From NCBI GenBank assembly GCA_026989335.1, contig JALSJN010000018.1, forward strand, positions 1 to 64,000: a stretch of 64,000 nucleotides of DNA. Reading direction: 5' to 3'. Of the stretch, positions 14,148 to 23,638 are shown in pieces (within the stretch, counting starts at the first letter, position 1; each line of letters starts with the position of its first letter). The notes beneath the pieces are model-generated. The model was not told the origin of the DNA, ran no database searches, and saw only the letters and a program-made list of their open reading frames with translations. Both the position numbers and the translations under genes were made by a program. The stretch comes from Thiotrichaceae bacterium. Its GTDB lineage: Bacteria; Pseudomonadota; Gammaproteobacteria; Thiotrichales; Thiotrichaceae.

Positions 14148-15494
14148 CTATTCATTTGTCCAACGTGTTTTGAAGTCTTCCATGCGGAAGTTTTTTAAGC
14201 TTCCTGAGTTGTGAGTGCGGCAACTTTGCCCCGGCAGACACCATGCAGTGCTAGAGCGACAATGATTATACCATTGAATGTCATCAAAATTTGGATTAAT
14301 AGCATGAGGTTGCGCTGCAATAACTAAACCACCCGTTGAAGGCACTGTGTTTTTACGTGAGTAACATTGTGAGTCTTTAATTCTTAACTTGTTAGCATAA
14401 AAGTTTTTTCCGATACTGTCGCCACCCTCAAGTGCCCAAACATTAATAGCAGCGTTTGACATATGTAGGAAATCAACATTGCTGACTTGCATATTATCGC
14501 TATCGGTATCGGCAATGACACCAATACCATGATTACTCCAGTTGCCGTCAATCAGCCCATTCTTAACGACGATATTATCGGATTTGTAAGCATTTATATT
14601 ATCTTCTGAGAAAGATTGGTTATAAATATTTTTAGCGTAAAAAGTATCTAAGGATGAGTTGCTTGATTGATTAAACTGGGCACATTGACCACGAGGCATT
14701 GGGCCTCGCATATCAATACATCGTATCTTTGAAAGCTTGGTGTAGGGGCTGTTATAGGCATAAATAGCAGAAGATGACTGAAAGCTAGATAGATTAGTTA
14801 TCGTAGCATTTGATGAATTTTCTAAATGAAGCCCTAAACGTGTATTAGCTGATGGGTTTTTTGGTCCCCAGCATTCGCCGGTTGCAAGTGCACCATTTGA
14901 TGAACGTGGGCAATGAGGCCCAGTAGCTGGCGCCGCTAAACTGATTAACTGCAAGCCGCTTACTGTTAGACGTTGGGCGTTCTTAGCGCAGACACCATTA
15001 TTAGCATGATAGATTGTTACATTGGATATGGTCACATCATTGTAGCCATTAATATCAATACCACATTTTGTATTAACACCTGCAAAGATAACTTTATCTT
15101 TAATGATCTGAGAGTTTTTACTAACGTAAATGGGTTGGTTTGTACCTTGGGCGTATTTTCGAAGTGCATCACTTTTTTCTTGATCTAAATTTTTAAATCG
15201 TTTTATATCAAGTTGAATTTGTGCGCCAAAGCTAACTATATTCGACTTTTTGTTTGTCGAAGTCGTATTATTTGTATTTGTATTTGTATTTGTATTTGTA
15301 TTTGTATTTGTATTTGTATTTGTATTTGTAGAAGAGCTAGTTGTTGTCACATTATCGTTTGTTGGTTGTTTCTTCGCTAATGGTTGGTTGTTAGTTTCAG
15401 CAGAGCTTTGTCCTGCACCACAGGCTGAAAGTGCAATGATTAAAAATGATATAGGTAGTGATAGTTTCATAAAACTAATGACTCGGGAGTTCAT
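14148..15494 (-). CDS. Right-handed parallel beta-helix lipoprotein, copy B, with Thr-Asn repeat linker
   Basis: A 448-residue paralogue of the neighbouring gene, aligning nearly end to end over the beta-helix (about residues 120-448), including TIYHANNGVCAKNAQ, PHCPRSS, MRGPMPRGQC, FSEDNINAY and WCLPGQSC. The signal peptide has a lipobox (IIALSAC). Between lipobox and helix lies a linker of about 60 residues containing ten perfect Thr-Asn pairs, encoded by a hexanucleotide tract. The linker would hold the helix away from the outer membrane. The start at 15494 has AAGGA 5 bp upstream; a Met eight codons on (15470) is also possible. The function is unknown. The disulfide-rich character and the pair arrangement suggest an envelope or extracellular polysaccharide role (inference). 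Confidence 0.8.
   Translation of the reverse strand: MNSRVISFMKLSLPISFLIIALSACGAGQSSAETNNQPLAKKQPTNDNVTTTSSSTNTNTNTNTNTNTNTNTNTNNTTSTNKKSNIVSFGAQIQLDIKRFKNLDQEKSDALRKYAQGTNQPIYVSKNSQIIKDKVIFAGVNTKCGIDINGYNDVTISNVTIYHANNGVCAKNAQRLTVSGLQLISLAAPATGPHCPRSSNGALATGECWGPKNPSANTRLGLHLENSSNATITNLSSFQSSSAIYAYNSPYTKLSKIRCIDMRGPMPRGQCAQFNQSSNSSLDTFYAKNIYNQSFSEDNINAYKSDNIVVKNGLIDGNWSNHGIGVIADTDSDNMQVSNVDFLHMSNAAINVWALEGGDSIGKNFYANKLRIKDSQCYSRKNTVPSTGGLVIAAQPHAINPNFDDIQWYNHCRSSTAWCLPGQSCRTHNSGSLKNFRMEDFKTRWTNE
15271..15330. repeat. Perfect hexanucleotide tract (TTTGTA)10
   Basis: Sixty bases are ten exact copies of TTTGTA. On the coding (minus) strand they read TACAAA in the frame that gives alternating Asn and Thr. 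Slippage would add or remove whole Thr-Asn pairs without shifting the frame, so the tract can vary the linker length of the beta-helix lipoprotein but not switch it off. Confidence 0.97.
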
Positions 15495-15886
15495 ACGATT
15501 CCTTAATTATTTTAATTATAGATATGAGATCTTTTGATCTTCTAGGGGGTGTTGATATTTAACGGATGGTATCTGATTGGGTCGTCAGTACCTTAAAGCT
15601 AAATAAGTAAAATTTTTATTATTGATGTTCATTTCAAAAGTTTAATTTTTTTTTGCTTTTTCGCTCGCTTCGGCTTGTTAAGTTTACGTTAGTTATTCTC
15701 AAATGGCATGTTAACCAGATAAGAGGTTAATATGTCATCATGGGAATGTTAGTCAGCAAGACACTATAAAAGTTCTTATTTTGTTATTTTAACTATTAAA
15801 AGTAATAGATAGTTCGGGGGCTTGATCAGCCTATTAAAGAGATGTTGGTGCTCTTTAATAGGCGTTTAAGTGATGAATGAAATGAG
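15495..15886. other. 392-bp intergenic region with two hairpins
   Basis: There is no gene. Three things are visible. (1) Near 15515-15520 the minus strand reads TATAAT upstream of the lipoprotein gene, a possible -10 box without a good -35. (2) At 15703-15738, 14-bp arms ATGGCATGTTAACC and GGTTAATATGTCAT surround an 8-nt loop, all Watson-Crick or G-U in one RNA orientation. (3) At 15830-15862, 11-bp perfect arms CCTATTAAAGA / TCTTTAATAGG lie just behind the lpdA stop. Neither hairpin has a U tract, so they are not standard terminators. The lpdA-proximal one may mark the operon's 3' end. Confidence 0.6.
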
Positions 15887-17683
15887 CTATTTCTTTTTGG
15901 GTAGATAGATATCCGTACAAGTCCCTTCGGCAACTTCAGCTGCAAAATTTAAGGTCTCAGATAATGTCGGGTGAGGGTGAACGGTTAAACTAATATCTTC
16001 GGCATCAGCGCCCATTTCGAGTGCAAGTACCGCTTCTGCAATTAATTCCCCCGCGTTTGTGCCTACGATGCCTGCACCGATGAGCTGACCTGTTTCTTTA
16101 TCAAACAGCACTTTAGTCATGCCTTCGTTGCGCCCAATACTTAAAGAGCGACCACTCGCAGCCCAGGGGAAAGCACCTTTAGTGACGTCAAGACCTTCGG
16201 CTTTACATTCGTCTTCAGTTTTACCCATCCAAGCGATTTCAGGGTCGGTATATGCTACCGAAGGTATTGCGCGAGCATCAAAGTATGCCTTATGACCGGC
16301 AACATTTTCAGCTGCTGTTTTTCCTTCATGGGTTGCTTTGTGCGCAAGCATCGGTTGGCCAACCACATCGCCAATGGCGTAAATATGATCGACATTAGTC
16401 CGCTGTTGTTTGTCTACCTCAATAAAACCCCATTGGTTGACTACTACGCCGGCTTTTTCTGCATCAATGAATTTGCCGTTAGGGCTGCGGCCAATGGAAA
16501 CTAGGACTCGGTCAAAGGTATCGGTTTCAGGTGCACCCTTTTTAGAACCAACTTTATCACCTTCAAAAGTACAGACTAAGCCAGTTTTTGTGGGTTTTAT
16601 TTCAGACACTTTAGTGTCTAAGAATATATTCTCATATTTCTTTTTAATACGACGTTCTAGCGGACGTACAATATCACGATCAGCCCCCGGCATTAAGCCA
16701 GAGCCAAGTTCTACCACGGTAATGTCAGTACCGAGTGCATCATAAACGGTAGCCATTTCAAGCCCGATAATACCGCCGCCAACGACTAACATGCGTTTAG
16801 GAACTTCCTCAAGTTCTAGCGCATCGGTTGAATCCATCACGCGTGGGTCGTCCCAAGGAATAAAGGGAAGTTTGGTTACACGAGATCCAGCCGCAATAAT
16901 ACAGTTGCCAAAGCCAATAGTTGTTTTAGCACCATCAGTTGCTTCAACTTCAATCGTATTAGCGGAGGTGAATTTTCCATAGCCGTGAACAATGGTGACT
17001 TTGCGTTGCTTGGCTAACGCTTTCAAGCCCCCTGTGAGCTTGCTAACAATGCCTAATTTATAATCACGCACCTTATCAAGCTCAATCTTTGGTTTATTAA
17101 AAGTAACGCCTAAATGATCCGCTTCTGCAGCCTCGTTTATCACTTCAGCAGTGTGAAGTAGGGCTTTCGAGGGGATACAGCCGACATTCAAACAAACCCC
17201 GCCAATATTGTCATATTTTTCAATTAAGATAACCTCAACACCCAAGTCTGCTGCACGAAAAGCTGCGGTGTAACCACCAGGGCCAGAACCCAACACAACT
17301 AACGGTGCATGTTGATCGGTATCACCTGAGAATGCTGAGGCAACTGGTGCTTCAGCAGGCTTGACAGTAGTGTCTTGTTGTTTGCCTGCATCGTTTGTTG
17401 TGCTTTCTACAGCATCGTCACTAGGAGTATCACTTGAAGCAGACGCAGAGGAGGGCGTTAATGTTGCAAGAAGGCTACCTTGCTTAACTTTATCGCCCAC
17501 TTTTACTTTCATTTCAGCAATAGTACCAGCGGAAGGTGAAGGAATTTCCATCGAAGCCTTGTCAGATTCAACCGTAATTAATGAATCTTCTGGCTGAACT
17601 TCATCGCCACTTTTCACGAGCACTTCAATAATTTCAACTTCGTCAAAATCACCAATGTCTGGAATGTTTATGTTAATTGTCAC
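15887..17683 (-). CDS. lpdA: Dihydrolipoyl dehydrogenase (E3) with N-terminal lipoyl domain
   Basis: Flavoprotein that re-oxidises dihydrolipoyl groups of the pyruvate dehydrogenase complex with NAD+. At 598 residues it is about 120 longer than common E3. An N-terminal lipoyl domain (about 1-80, lipoylated Lys in [10 protein letters not shown]) and an Ala/Ser/Thr linker (about 80-125) precede the E3 body. There, [14 protein letters not shown] binds [19 protein letters not shown] holds the redox disulfide, [15 protein letters not shown] binds NAD, and HPHPTLSE near the end carries the catalytic His. The fusion occurs in some proteobacteria (for example Neisseria). It is the third gene of aceE-aceF-lpdA, after a 176-bp gap that holds a large hairpin. 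Confidence 0.96.
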   Translation of the reverse strand: MTININIPDIGDFDEVEIIEVLVKSGDEVQPEDSLITVESDKASMEIPSPSAGTIAEMKVKVGDKVKQGSLLATLTPSSASASSDTPSDDAVESTTNDAGKQQDTTVKPAEAPVASAFSGDTDQHAPLVVLGSGPGGYTAAFRAADLGVEVILIEKYDNIGGVCLNVGCIPSKALLHTAEVINEAAEADHLGVTFNKPKIELDKVRDYKLGIVSKLTGGLKALAKQRKVTIVHGYGKFTSANTIEVEATDGAKTTIGFGNCIIAAGSRVTKLPFIPWDDPRVMDSTDALELEEVPKRMLVVGGGIIGLEMATVYDALGTDITVVELGSGLMPGADRDIVRPLERRIKKKYENIFLDTKVSEIKPTKTGLVCTFEGDKVGSKKGAPETDTFDRVLVSIGRSPNGKFIDAEKAGVVVNQWGFIEVDKQQRTNVDHIYAIGDVVGQPMLAHKATHEGKTAAENVAGHKAYFDARAIPSVAYTDPEIAWMGKTEDECKAEGLDVTKGAFPWAASGRSLSIGRNEGMTKVLFDKETGQLIGAGIVGTNAGELIAEAVLALEMGADAEDISLTVHPHPTLSETLNFAAEVAEGTCTDIYLPKKK

Positions 17684-17738
17684 GTTATTATTCTCTTATT
17701 CATTAATTTACTAAGTAGGTTGCTTCTGTGTGATGTGA

Positions 17739-17837
17739 TTTTTATTCATCAGCAAGGCGTGTGAGAAGTCGAAGCGGAGCGTACATACGGTACGTGAGCA
17801 TCAGAAGTCGCAACACAACGCAGCTGATGGATAAAAA
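17739..17837 (-). repeat. Large hairpin element between aceF and lpdA
   Basis: Outer arms TTTTTATTCATCAGC (17739-17753) and GCTGATGGATAAAAA (17823-17837) pair over 15 positions with one mismatch that is a wobble in RNA. Inside is a second small stem, CGTAC/GTACG (within about 17780-17795), and a repeated word AGAAGTCG (17764 and 17802). The compact 99-nt shape looks like an interspersed palindromic element rather than unique sequence. It lies in the pyruvate dehydrogenase transcript and has no U tract behind it, so it is more likely an mRNA processing or stability element than a terminator. Confidence 0.7.
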
Positions 17838-17859
17838 GCATATTACAACAGGAGTAACT

Positions 17860-19188
17860 TTAGACCATCATTCGTCTTATGTCTGTCAACATTTTACTTA
17901 AATGCGTGGTAAATCTCGCACCATCCGCGCCATCAATCACTCTATGATCATAGGACAGAGATAGCGGTAAAACCAGTCGAGGTTCAAATTCTTTGCCATT
18001 CCACACCGGTTCCATTTTTGAACGCGAAACGCCCAAGATAGCAACTTCAGGTGTATTAACGATTGGTGTGAATTTGGTGCCACCGATACCACCTAGGCTG
18101 GAAATGGTAAAGCAACCGCCTTGCATATCAGAAGGTTTTAACTTTTTGTCTCGAGCTTTAATAGCAAGTTCGCGTATTTCTTGTGATATTTCAACCAAAG
18201 ATTTTTGGTCCGCTTCTTTAATCACCGGTACCACCAAACCATTCGGTGTATCCACCGCCACGCCAATATTAAAATATTTCTTTAAGATTAAGTTTTCACC
18301 GCTAGCATCCAGTGAGCTATTAAAACGAGGGAGTGCTTTCAGTGAGGCAACAACCGCCCAAACGATGAAAGCCAAAGGGGTAATTTTAATGCCTTCGCGT
18401 TCCATCTCTTTGCCCATTTGTTTGCGGAATGCTTCCATTTCCGTAATATCAGCTTCATCAAACTGAGTAACGTGTGGCACGGTTACCCAGCTGCGGTGTA
18501 AAAACTCTCCTGTGAGTTTGTTGATTTTAGAGAGGGCTTGATTTTCAGTCTCACCGAACAGGCTAAAGTCGATTTCAGGCATAGGTTTTATGCCTAAAGA
18601 TGCTCCACCTATTGCGCCAGAGCTCATGGCTTTTTTCACAAAGCCTTTGACGTCAGCACGGTTGATGCGACCTTTGCGGCTAGAGCCTTCGATATTGCCT
18701 AAATCAACACCTAGTTCGCGTGCAAATCGGCGTACTGAGGGGCTGGCATAAGCTTTACTAAAGCGAATTTCATCAATTTTTGCGGTAGGTGAAGGTTTGT
18801 CGCTGGAGGCTTTACCTGCGGATGCTTTGGCGGGCGTGGACTTTGCAGCTGCCATTTTTTCATGGCTAGATTCTTTTTGAAACTCTTTTTGTGGGGGAGG
18901 TTTAGCTGCAGATTTTTCTTCAGAAGGCTTCTCTATAGGAGCTGAAGTTTCATCCACCTCCATCATTAGAATAACACTGCCTTCAGAAATATTATCGCCG
19001 ATAGCTATTTTTAGTTTAACGATTTTACCCGCTTCACTGCTGGGAATTTCCATTGATGCTTTGTCCGATTCAACCGTAATTAGCGAATCTTCAATCTGTA
19101 CAACATCACCTTCTGCAACCAATAATTCAATAACTTCGACCGAATCAAAATCTCCAATATCGGGTACTACGATTTCTTTAATAGACAT
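17860..19188 (-). CDS. aceF: Dihydrolipoyllysine-residue acetyltransferase (E2) of pyruvate dehydrogenase
   Basis: Core of the pyruvate dehydrogenase complex; it passes acetyl groups from lipoyl-lysine to CoA. It has 442 residues. One lipoyl domain (1-80, Lys in [12 protein letters not shown]) is followed by an Ala/Lys/Pro/Ser linker (about 85-140), the E1/E3-binding domain (YASPSVRRFARELGVDL, then GRINRADV, about 146-185) and the catalytic domain (about 215-442) with the active-site SLSYDHRVIDGADGARF near the end. It has a single lipoyl domain where E. coli E2 has three; the E3 subunit here contributes another. It starts 11 bp after aceE. Confidence 0.96.
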   Translation of the reverse strand: MSIKEIVVPDIGDFDSVEVIELLVAEGDVVQIEDSLITVESDKASMEIPSSEAGKIVKLKIAIGDNISEGSVILMMEVDETSAPIEKPSEEKSAAKPPPQKEFQKESSHEKMAAAKSTPAKASAGKASSDKPSPTAKIDEIRFSKAYASPSVRRFARELGVDLGNIEGSSRKGRINRADVKGFVKKAMSSGAIGGASLGIKPMPEIDFSLFGETENQALSKINKLTGEFLHRSWVTVPHVTQFDEADITEMEAFRKQMGKEMEREGIKITPLAFIVWAVVASLKALPRFNSSLDASGENLILKKYFNIGVAVDTPNGLVVPVIKEADQKSLVEISQEIRELAIKARDKKLKPSDMQGGCFTISSLGGIGGTKFTPIVNTPEVAILGVSRSKMEPVWNGKEFEPRLVLPLSLSYDHRVIDGADGARFTTHLSKMLTDIRRMMV

Positions 19189-19199
19189 AACGTAGCCTC

Positions 19200-21866
19200 C
19201 TAAGCTTGTAATGGGTTAATTTTATCAGCATCAATGCCGTATTTTTTAATTGCATCCGCAACTTTGGCGGCAGGTAATGTACCTTCATCCACCAAAGCTT
19301 TTAGTGCTGCCAAAGTAATTTGGAAGCGATCAACTTCAAAATGTTTACGCAGTTCAACACGGGTGTCACTACGACCAAATCCGTCCGTACCTAGAACGGC
19401 ATAGGTGCTTGGCATCCATTGACGAACTTGTTCAGGGTATTGTTTGATGTAGTCGGTGGCGGCAATAGCGGGACCACGGTGACCTTTAAGTTGCTGGGAT
19501 ACGAACGGCGTTTTTGCATCTTCAAGGGGATGTAGACGATTCCAGCGATCAACTTCTTGTGCTTCGCGTGCGAGTTCATTAAAGCTGGTACAACTCCAGA
19601 TATCGGCATCAACACCCCAGTCTTGCATTAATAATTCAGCAGCTGCAATAACTTCTAATAAAATTGTGCCGGAGCCCATTAGCTGTACTTTATTTTTCTT
19701 TTTACCGCCATTTTTAAGCAAGTACATGCCTTTAATAATGCCTTTTTTAACACCAGCTGTTTTTGGTAGGGCAGGTTGCTGATAGGCCTCGTTCATCGCG
19801 GTGATGTAATAATAAACATCCTCTTGCTTTTCATACATGCGGATCATGCCTTCATGAATCAGTACCGCAAGCTCGTAAGCATATGTTGGGTCATAACTAA
19901 TACAGTTTGGAATTAAACCCGCTTGTACCATGCCATGGCCATCTTGATGTTGTAAGCCTTCACCCGCGAGCGTGGTTCTTCCTGCTGTAGCGCCTATGAG
20001 AAAACCGCGTGAACGACAATCACCCGCAGCCCAAGCCAAATCACCAATGCGTTGGAAACCAAACATAGAATAGTAAATATAGAATGGCACCATATTTACG
20101 CCGTGCGAGCTGTAAGCCGTGGCAGCCGCAATCCATGATGAGAAAGCACCAGCCTCATTGATACCTTCTTCTAAAATCTGTCCGGTCTTATCTTCTTTGT
20201 AGAACATCACCTGTTCTTTGTCTTGTGGCTCGTAGAGTTGACCAACGGATGAGAAGATACCAAGCTGGCGGAACATGCCTTCCATGCCGAAAGTGCGCGC
20301 CTCATCAGGTACAATAGGGACAACGTATTTACCCATTTTCTTGTCGCGTGTCAGCAAAGTTAGTAAGCGAACAAAAGCCATGGTTGTTGACATTTCGCGC
20401 TCACCTGAGCCATCGAGTATTGACTGAAAAGCCTCTAAAGGAGGAACCGTCAAAGGGGCTGCATTGCTTTTACGAACCGGCAACGAGCCACCTAATGCTT
20501 TACGATGTTCCAACATATATTTTCGTTCAGGGCTGTCAGCATCTGGTAGGTAATAGTTTGCCGCTGCTGCATCTTCATCACTTAATGGAATATTGAAACG
20601 ATTTTTAAGGTCAATCATCTCATCTTCAGTCAGTTTCTTTTGTGAGTGCGTTCGGTTTTGCCCTTCACCAGCAGATCCCATGCCATAGCCTTTTACGGTA
20701 TGTGCCAGAATAACAGTTGGCTGATCTTTGTGGTTTACCGCAGAATCGTAGGCGGTATAAACTTTGTGGGGGTCATGTCCACCACGGTTTAAGCGCCAAA
20801 TATCATCATCCGACATTTTCTCGACCATAGCTGCAAGTTTTGGATTTTCGCCAAAGAAATTCTCACGAACATAAGCGCCATCTTTAGCTTTATAGTTTTG
20901 GAATTCACCATCCACCACTTCAAGCATTCTCTTCTTTAAAATACCGTCTTTATCTTTTGCTAATAATGGATCCCAGTACGAACCCCAGAGAACTTTGATT
21001 ACATTCCAACCCGCACCACGAAATACAGCTTCTAATTCTTGGATGATTTTACCGTTACCGCGTACAGGGCCATCGAGACGTTGTAAGTTACAGTTGATTA
21101 CCCATGTTAGGTTATCAAGATTTTCGCGACCCGCTAATGAGATTGCACCTAACGTTTCAGGCTCATCGACCTCACCATCGCCTACAAAGCACCATACCCG
21201 ACGATCTTCTGTTTTTACAATATCTCGGTGTTGTAGGTACTTCATAAAGCGTGCTTGATAAATGGCTTTGAGTGGGCCAAGACCCATAGATACTGTAGGG
21301 AACTGCCAGTAATCTGGCATTAGCCAAGGATGCGGGTAGGAAGATAGGCCTTTCCCTCCAGCTTCTTGGCGGAAGGTATCCATCGTTTCTTCATCAAAAC
21401 GCCCTTCCATAAAAGAGCGTGCATAAATACCCGGAGTGATATGACCCTGAAAATAAATCAGGTCACCACCATGTTTAGAAGAGGGGGAATGCCAAAAATG
21501 ATTAAAACCCACATCATACAAGGTAGCAGATGAAGCAAATGAGGCAATGTGACCGCCAAGCTCGGAGCTTTTACGATTAGCGCGGACGACCATCGCAGCC
21601 GCATTCCAACGAATATAAGAACGGATTCGGCTCTCTATCGATAAGTCACCAGGGTTGGCTTTTTCAAGATGTGGTGGAATCGTATTAATGTAAGCGGTAT
21701 TTGCTGAATAAGGAAGGTTTGCGCCGTTGTGTCTTGCAGTATCAATTAATTGCTCAATGATATAGTGCGCGCGTTCAACGCCTTCAGCTTCAATAATAGC
21801 TTCTAGAGACTCAGTCCAGTCTAGCGTTTCTTGTGGGTCAACATCGTTGATATTGTCTTGACTCAT
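19200..21866 (-). CDS. aceE: Pyruvate dehydrogenase E1 component, homodimeric type
   Basis: Thiamine-diphosphate enzyme that decarboxylates pyruvate and acetylates the E2 lipoyl groups. Its 888 residues are the usual length of the AceE type. Visible marks: SSKHGGDLIYFQGH and HPWLMPDYWQFPTVSMGLGP in the N-terminal domain; the TPP/Mg motif GDGEVDEPE...NLTWVINCNLQ (about 229-265); RGGHDPHKVY; the GEGLQHQDGHG loop of the central domain; and a C-terminal transketolase-like domain with GTDGFGRSDTR. It is the first gene of the operon aceE-aceF-lpdA. About 200 bp separate it from the divergent rnt gene. I see no clear PdhR-type operator there. Confidence 0.97.
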   Translation of the reverse strand: MSQDNINDVDPQETLDWTESLEAIIEAEGVERAHYIIEQLIDTARHNGANLPYSANTAYINTIPPHLEKANPGDLSIESRIRSYIRWNAAAMVVRANRKSSELGGHIASFASSATLYDVGFNHFWHSPSSKHGGDLIYFQGHITPGIYARSFMEGRFDEETMDTFRQEAGGKGLSSYPHPWLMPDYWQFPTVSMGLGPLKAIYQARFMKYLQHRDIVKTEDRRVWCFVGDGEVDEPETLGAISLAGRENLDNLTWVINCNLQRLDGPVRGNGKIIQELEAVFRGAGWNVIKVLWGSYWDPLLAKDKDGILKKRMLEVVDGEFQNYKAKDGAYVRENFFGENPKLAAMVEKMSDDDIWRLNRGGHDPHKVYTAYDSAVNHKDQPTVILAHTVKGYGMGSAGEGQNRTHSQKKLTEDEMIDLKNRFNIPLSDEDAAAANYYLPDADSPERKYMLEHRKALGGSLPVRKSNAAPLTVPPLEAFQSILDGSGEREMSTTMAFVRLLTLLTRDKKMGKYVVPIVPDEARTFGMEGMFRQLGIFSSVGQLYEPQDKEQVMFYKEDKTGQILEEGINEAGAFSSWIAAATAYSSHGVNMVPFYIYYSMFGFQRIGDLAWAAGDCRSRGFLIGATAGRTTLAGEGLQHQDGHGMVQAGLIPNCISYDPTYAYELAVLIHEGMIRMYEKQEDVYYYITAMNEAYQQPALPKTAGVKKGIIKGMYLLKNGGKKKNKVQLMGSGTILLEVIAAAELLMQDWGVDADIWSCTSFNELAREAQEVDRWNRLHPLEDAKTPFVSQQLKGHRGPAIAATDYIKQYPEQVRQWMPSTYAVLGTDGFGRSDTRVELRKHFEVDRFQITLAALKALVDEGTLPAAKVADAIKKYGIDADKINPLQA

Positions 21867-22064
21867 TATTGTTCTCTCATTGTGTGTTTATTTAGCGGGT
21901 TTTTATAGGTGAAACCATAGCATAATTACTTGAAAATAAGAATATAAAAATTAACAGTATGTTTATCAGTACCTTATAAGCGAAGAATAAATGATCCTGT
22001 GTTGGTGTTATTTTGCGGAGCATTCCTGTAAGCTCCTAATTGATTGTCAAAGAGCTTTTTTCTG

Positions 22065-22754
22065 ATGAATTCTGATTTAAATGACCCTTTATTATCAAGT
22101 CAAAATAAAGAGAGTCAAACCATTGTGCAAGACCCAGAGTCAATCACTCCATTAGGAGGGCGATTTCGGGGTTTTTTACCGGTAGTAATTGATATGGAAA
22201 CAGGTGGCTTTAACCATCAAACCGATGCTCTATTGGAAGTTGCTGCTGTTACATTGCGTTTTGATGAAGAGGGTTTTTTGACCCCGCATAAAACCTATGG
22301 CTGGCATGTTTCGCCATTTGAAGGTGCTAATCTTGAGCCAGCTTCTTTAGAAGTTAATGGCATTGATCCTGATTTACCTTTTCGCCAAGCGATAGCGGTT
22401 GATGAGAAACAATGCCTCGATGAATTATTTTCATTGGTACGCAAAGAAATCAAACTTAATAAATGTAAACGAGCCATTTTAGTTGGGCATAATGCGATGT
22501 TTGATTTGAATTTTTTAAACGCTGCGGTGGCGCGGGTAGAAAAGAAACGTAACCCGTTTCACACCTTTAGTACATTTGACACAGTAACACTTGCAGCAAT
22601 GGCATATAAACAGACAGTGCTGGCGCGTTCAGTTAAGGCCGCAGGCTTTGATTTTGATGCTAATGAAGCACATTCAGCGGTTTACGATACTGAAAAAACG
22701 GCTGATTTATTTTGCAATATTATGAACACATGGCAAGAAAAGGTTGGGGTTTAA
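22065..22754 (+). CDS. rnt: Ribonuclease T
   Basis: DEDDh 3'-5' exonuclease that trims the 3' ends of tRNA and other stable RNAs. The catalytic residues are visible: [10 protein letters not shown] (Asp, Glu), [13 protein letters not shown] (Asp) and [15 protein letters not shown] (His, Asp). The start is taken as the ATG at 22065 (229 residues). A TTG at 22044 in the same frame would add seven residues, but the protein already carries about 15 more than E. coli RNase T. The reading frame ends on the start of the next gene (TAATG). Confidence 0.95.
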   Translation: MNSDLNDPLLSSQNKESQTIVQDPESITPLGGRFRGFLPVVIDMETGGFNHQTDALLEVAAVTLRFDEEGFLTPHKTYGWHVSPFEGANLEPASLEVNGIDPDLPFRQAIAVDEKQCLDELFSLVRKEIKLNKCKRAILVGHNAMFDLNFLNAAVARVEKKRNPFHTFSTFDTVTLAAMAYKQTVLARSVKAAGFDFDANEAHSAVYDTEKTADLFCNIMNTWQEKVGV

Positions 22755-23095
22755 TGAGCAAGCGTAAAGAAGCTAACTTTCTTTGTAAACTTACAGAATT
22801 AACCGATCCAGATTCGCGGGGTTTTAGCGTTAAAATCAAACGGAAGATGACCGACATATTTATTGTGCGTAAGGGCGATCAAGTTTTCGGCTATGAAAAT
22901 GTGTGCCCTCATGCGCAAGCACCTTTGGAATGGAACCCTGATCAATATCTTGATGAAAACAATGAGTATATCGTCTGCGCACTGCATGGTGCAACTTTTG
23001 CTATCGAAGATGGTGAGTGTTCAGGTGGGCCGTGTAATGGGGTTGGATTAACACATGTTGACTTAAAACTGCTTGATGACAAGATATATATTTAG
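22754..23095 (+). CDS. Rieske [2Fe-2S] domain protein
   Basis: A 113-residue, single-domain Rieske ferredoxin-like protein. The cluster ligands are in NVCPHAQAPL (Cys, His) and IVCALHGATF (Cys, His), separated by about 35 residues, followed by IEDGECSGGPCNG as in dioxygenase-type ferredoxins. There is no signal peptide or membrane segment, so it is cytoplasmic. It overlaps the rnt stop by one base (TAATG) and is surely co-translated. Its electron partner is not evident, since no oxygenase is nearby. Confidence 0.9.
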   Translation: MSKRKEANFLCKLTELTDPDSRGFSVKIKRKMTDIFIVRKGDQVFGYENVCPHAQAPLEWNPDQYLDENNEYIVCALHGATFAIEDGECSGGPCNGVGLTHVDLKLLDDKIYI

Positions 23096-23188
23096 CAGAT
23101 TGATCTAACTCATTAATATAATCGTATAAAAGAGCCTATACTCAGGTTTTATAATTACTTAACTTAATAATATTTAAAGGATACTTCG

Positions 23189-23638
23189 ATGAAATTACTC
23201 CCTAAAATTCTCGTAACCGTTTGTTTATCCATTCCCTTCATGGCTTCTGCGGGTGAAATTGTAAAAAAAGCCAGTGCTCATAGCGTGAAAGAAACGATGG
23301 ATAAGTTTGAAGCATTAGTTAAATCAAAAGGCATGGATGTATTTGCACGCGTTAATCATCAAAAAAATGCACAGGGTGCTGACTTAAAAATGAATGAATC
23401 CGAAGTCCTTATTTTTGGAAACCCTAAAGGTGGAACGGTACTCATGAATCAAGATATTGCTGTTTCGCTTGATTTACCATTACGCGTTGCTGTTTATAAA
23501 GATAAAGAGGGTAAAGTTTGGCTAAGTTACCATAGCCCTCAATCATTAAAAGAAAGCTACAACGTTAAAGGTGCAGCTAAAGTTATGGATAAAGTTGAAG
23601 GTGCTTTGGATAAGTTAAGTAATATTGTTATAAAATAA
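23189..23638 (+). CDS. Secreted DUF302 protein
   Basis: A 149-residue protein with a classical signal peptide (MKLLPKILVTVCLSIPFMASA, cut before GEIV), so periplasmic. The DUF302 domain fills the rest: HSVKETMDKFEALVKSKGMDVFARVNH, then NESEVLIFGNPKGGTVLM, and the C-terminal SYNVKGAAKVMDKVEGAL. DUF302 has no firm biochemical role. The gene is followed without gap by the S4-domain gene, so both are in one unit. A second, non-secreted DUF302 gene is at 33.7 kb. Confidence 0.88.
   Translation: MKLLPKILVTVCLSIPFMASAGEIVKKASAHSVKETMDKFEALVKSKGMDVFARVNHQKNAQGADLKMNESEVLIFGNPKGGTVLMNQDIAVSLDLPLRVAVYKDKEGKVWLSYHSPQSLKESYNVKGAAKVMDKVEGALDKLSNIVIK

Noticed and set aside
15271..15330. CRISPR-like array
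   Set aside because: A simple six-base tandem tract without spacers and inside a coding frame.
15830..15862. Intrinsic terminator of lpdA
   Set aside because: The 11-bp stem is perfect but A/T-rich and without a U tract on the minus strand.
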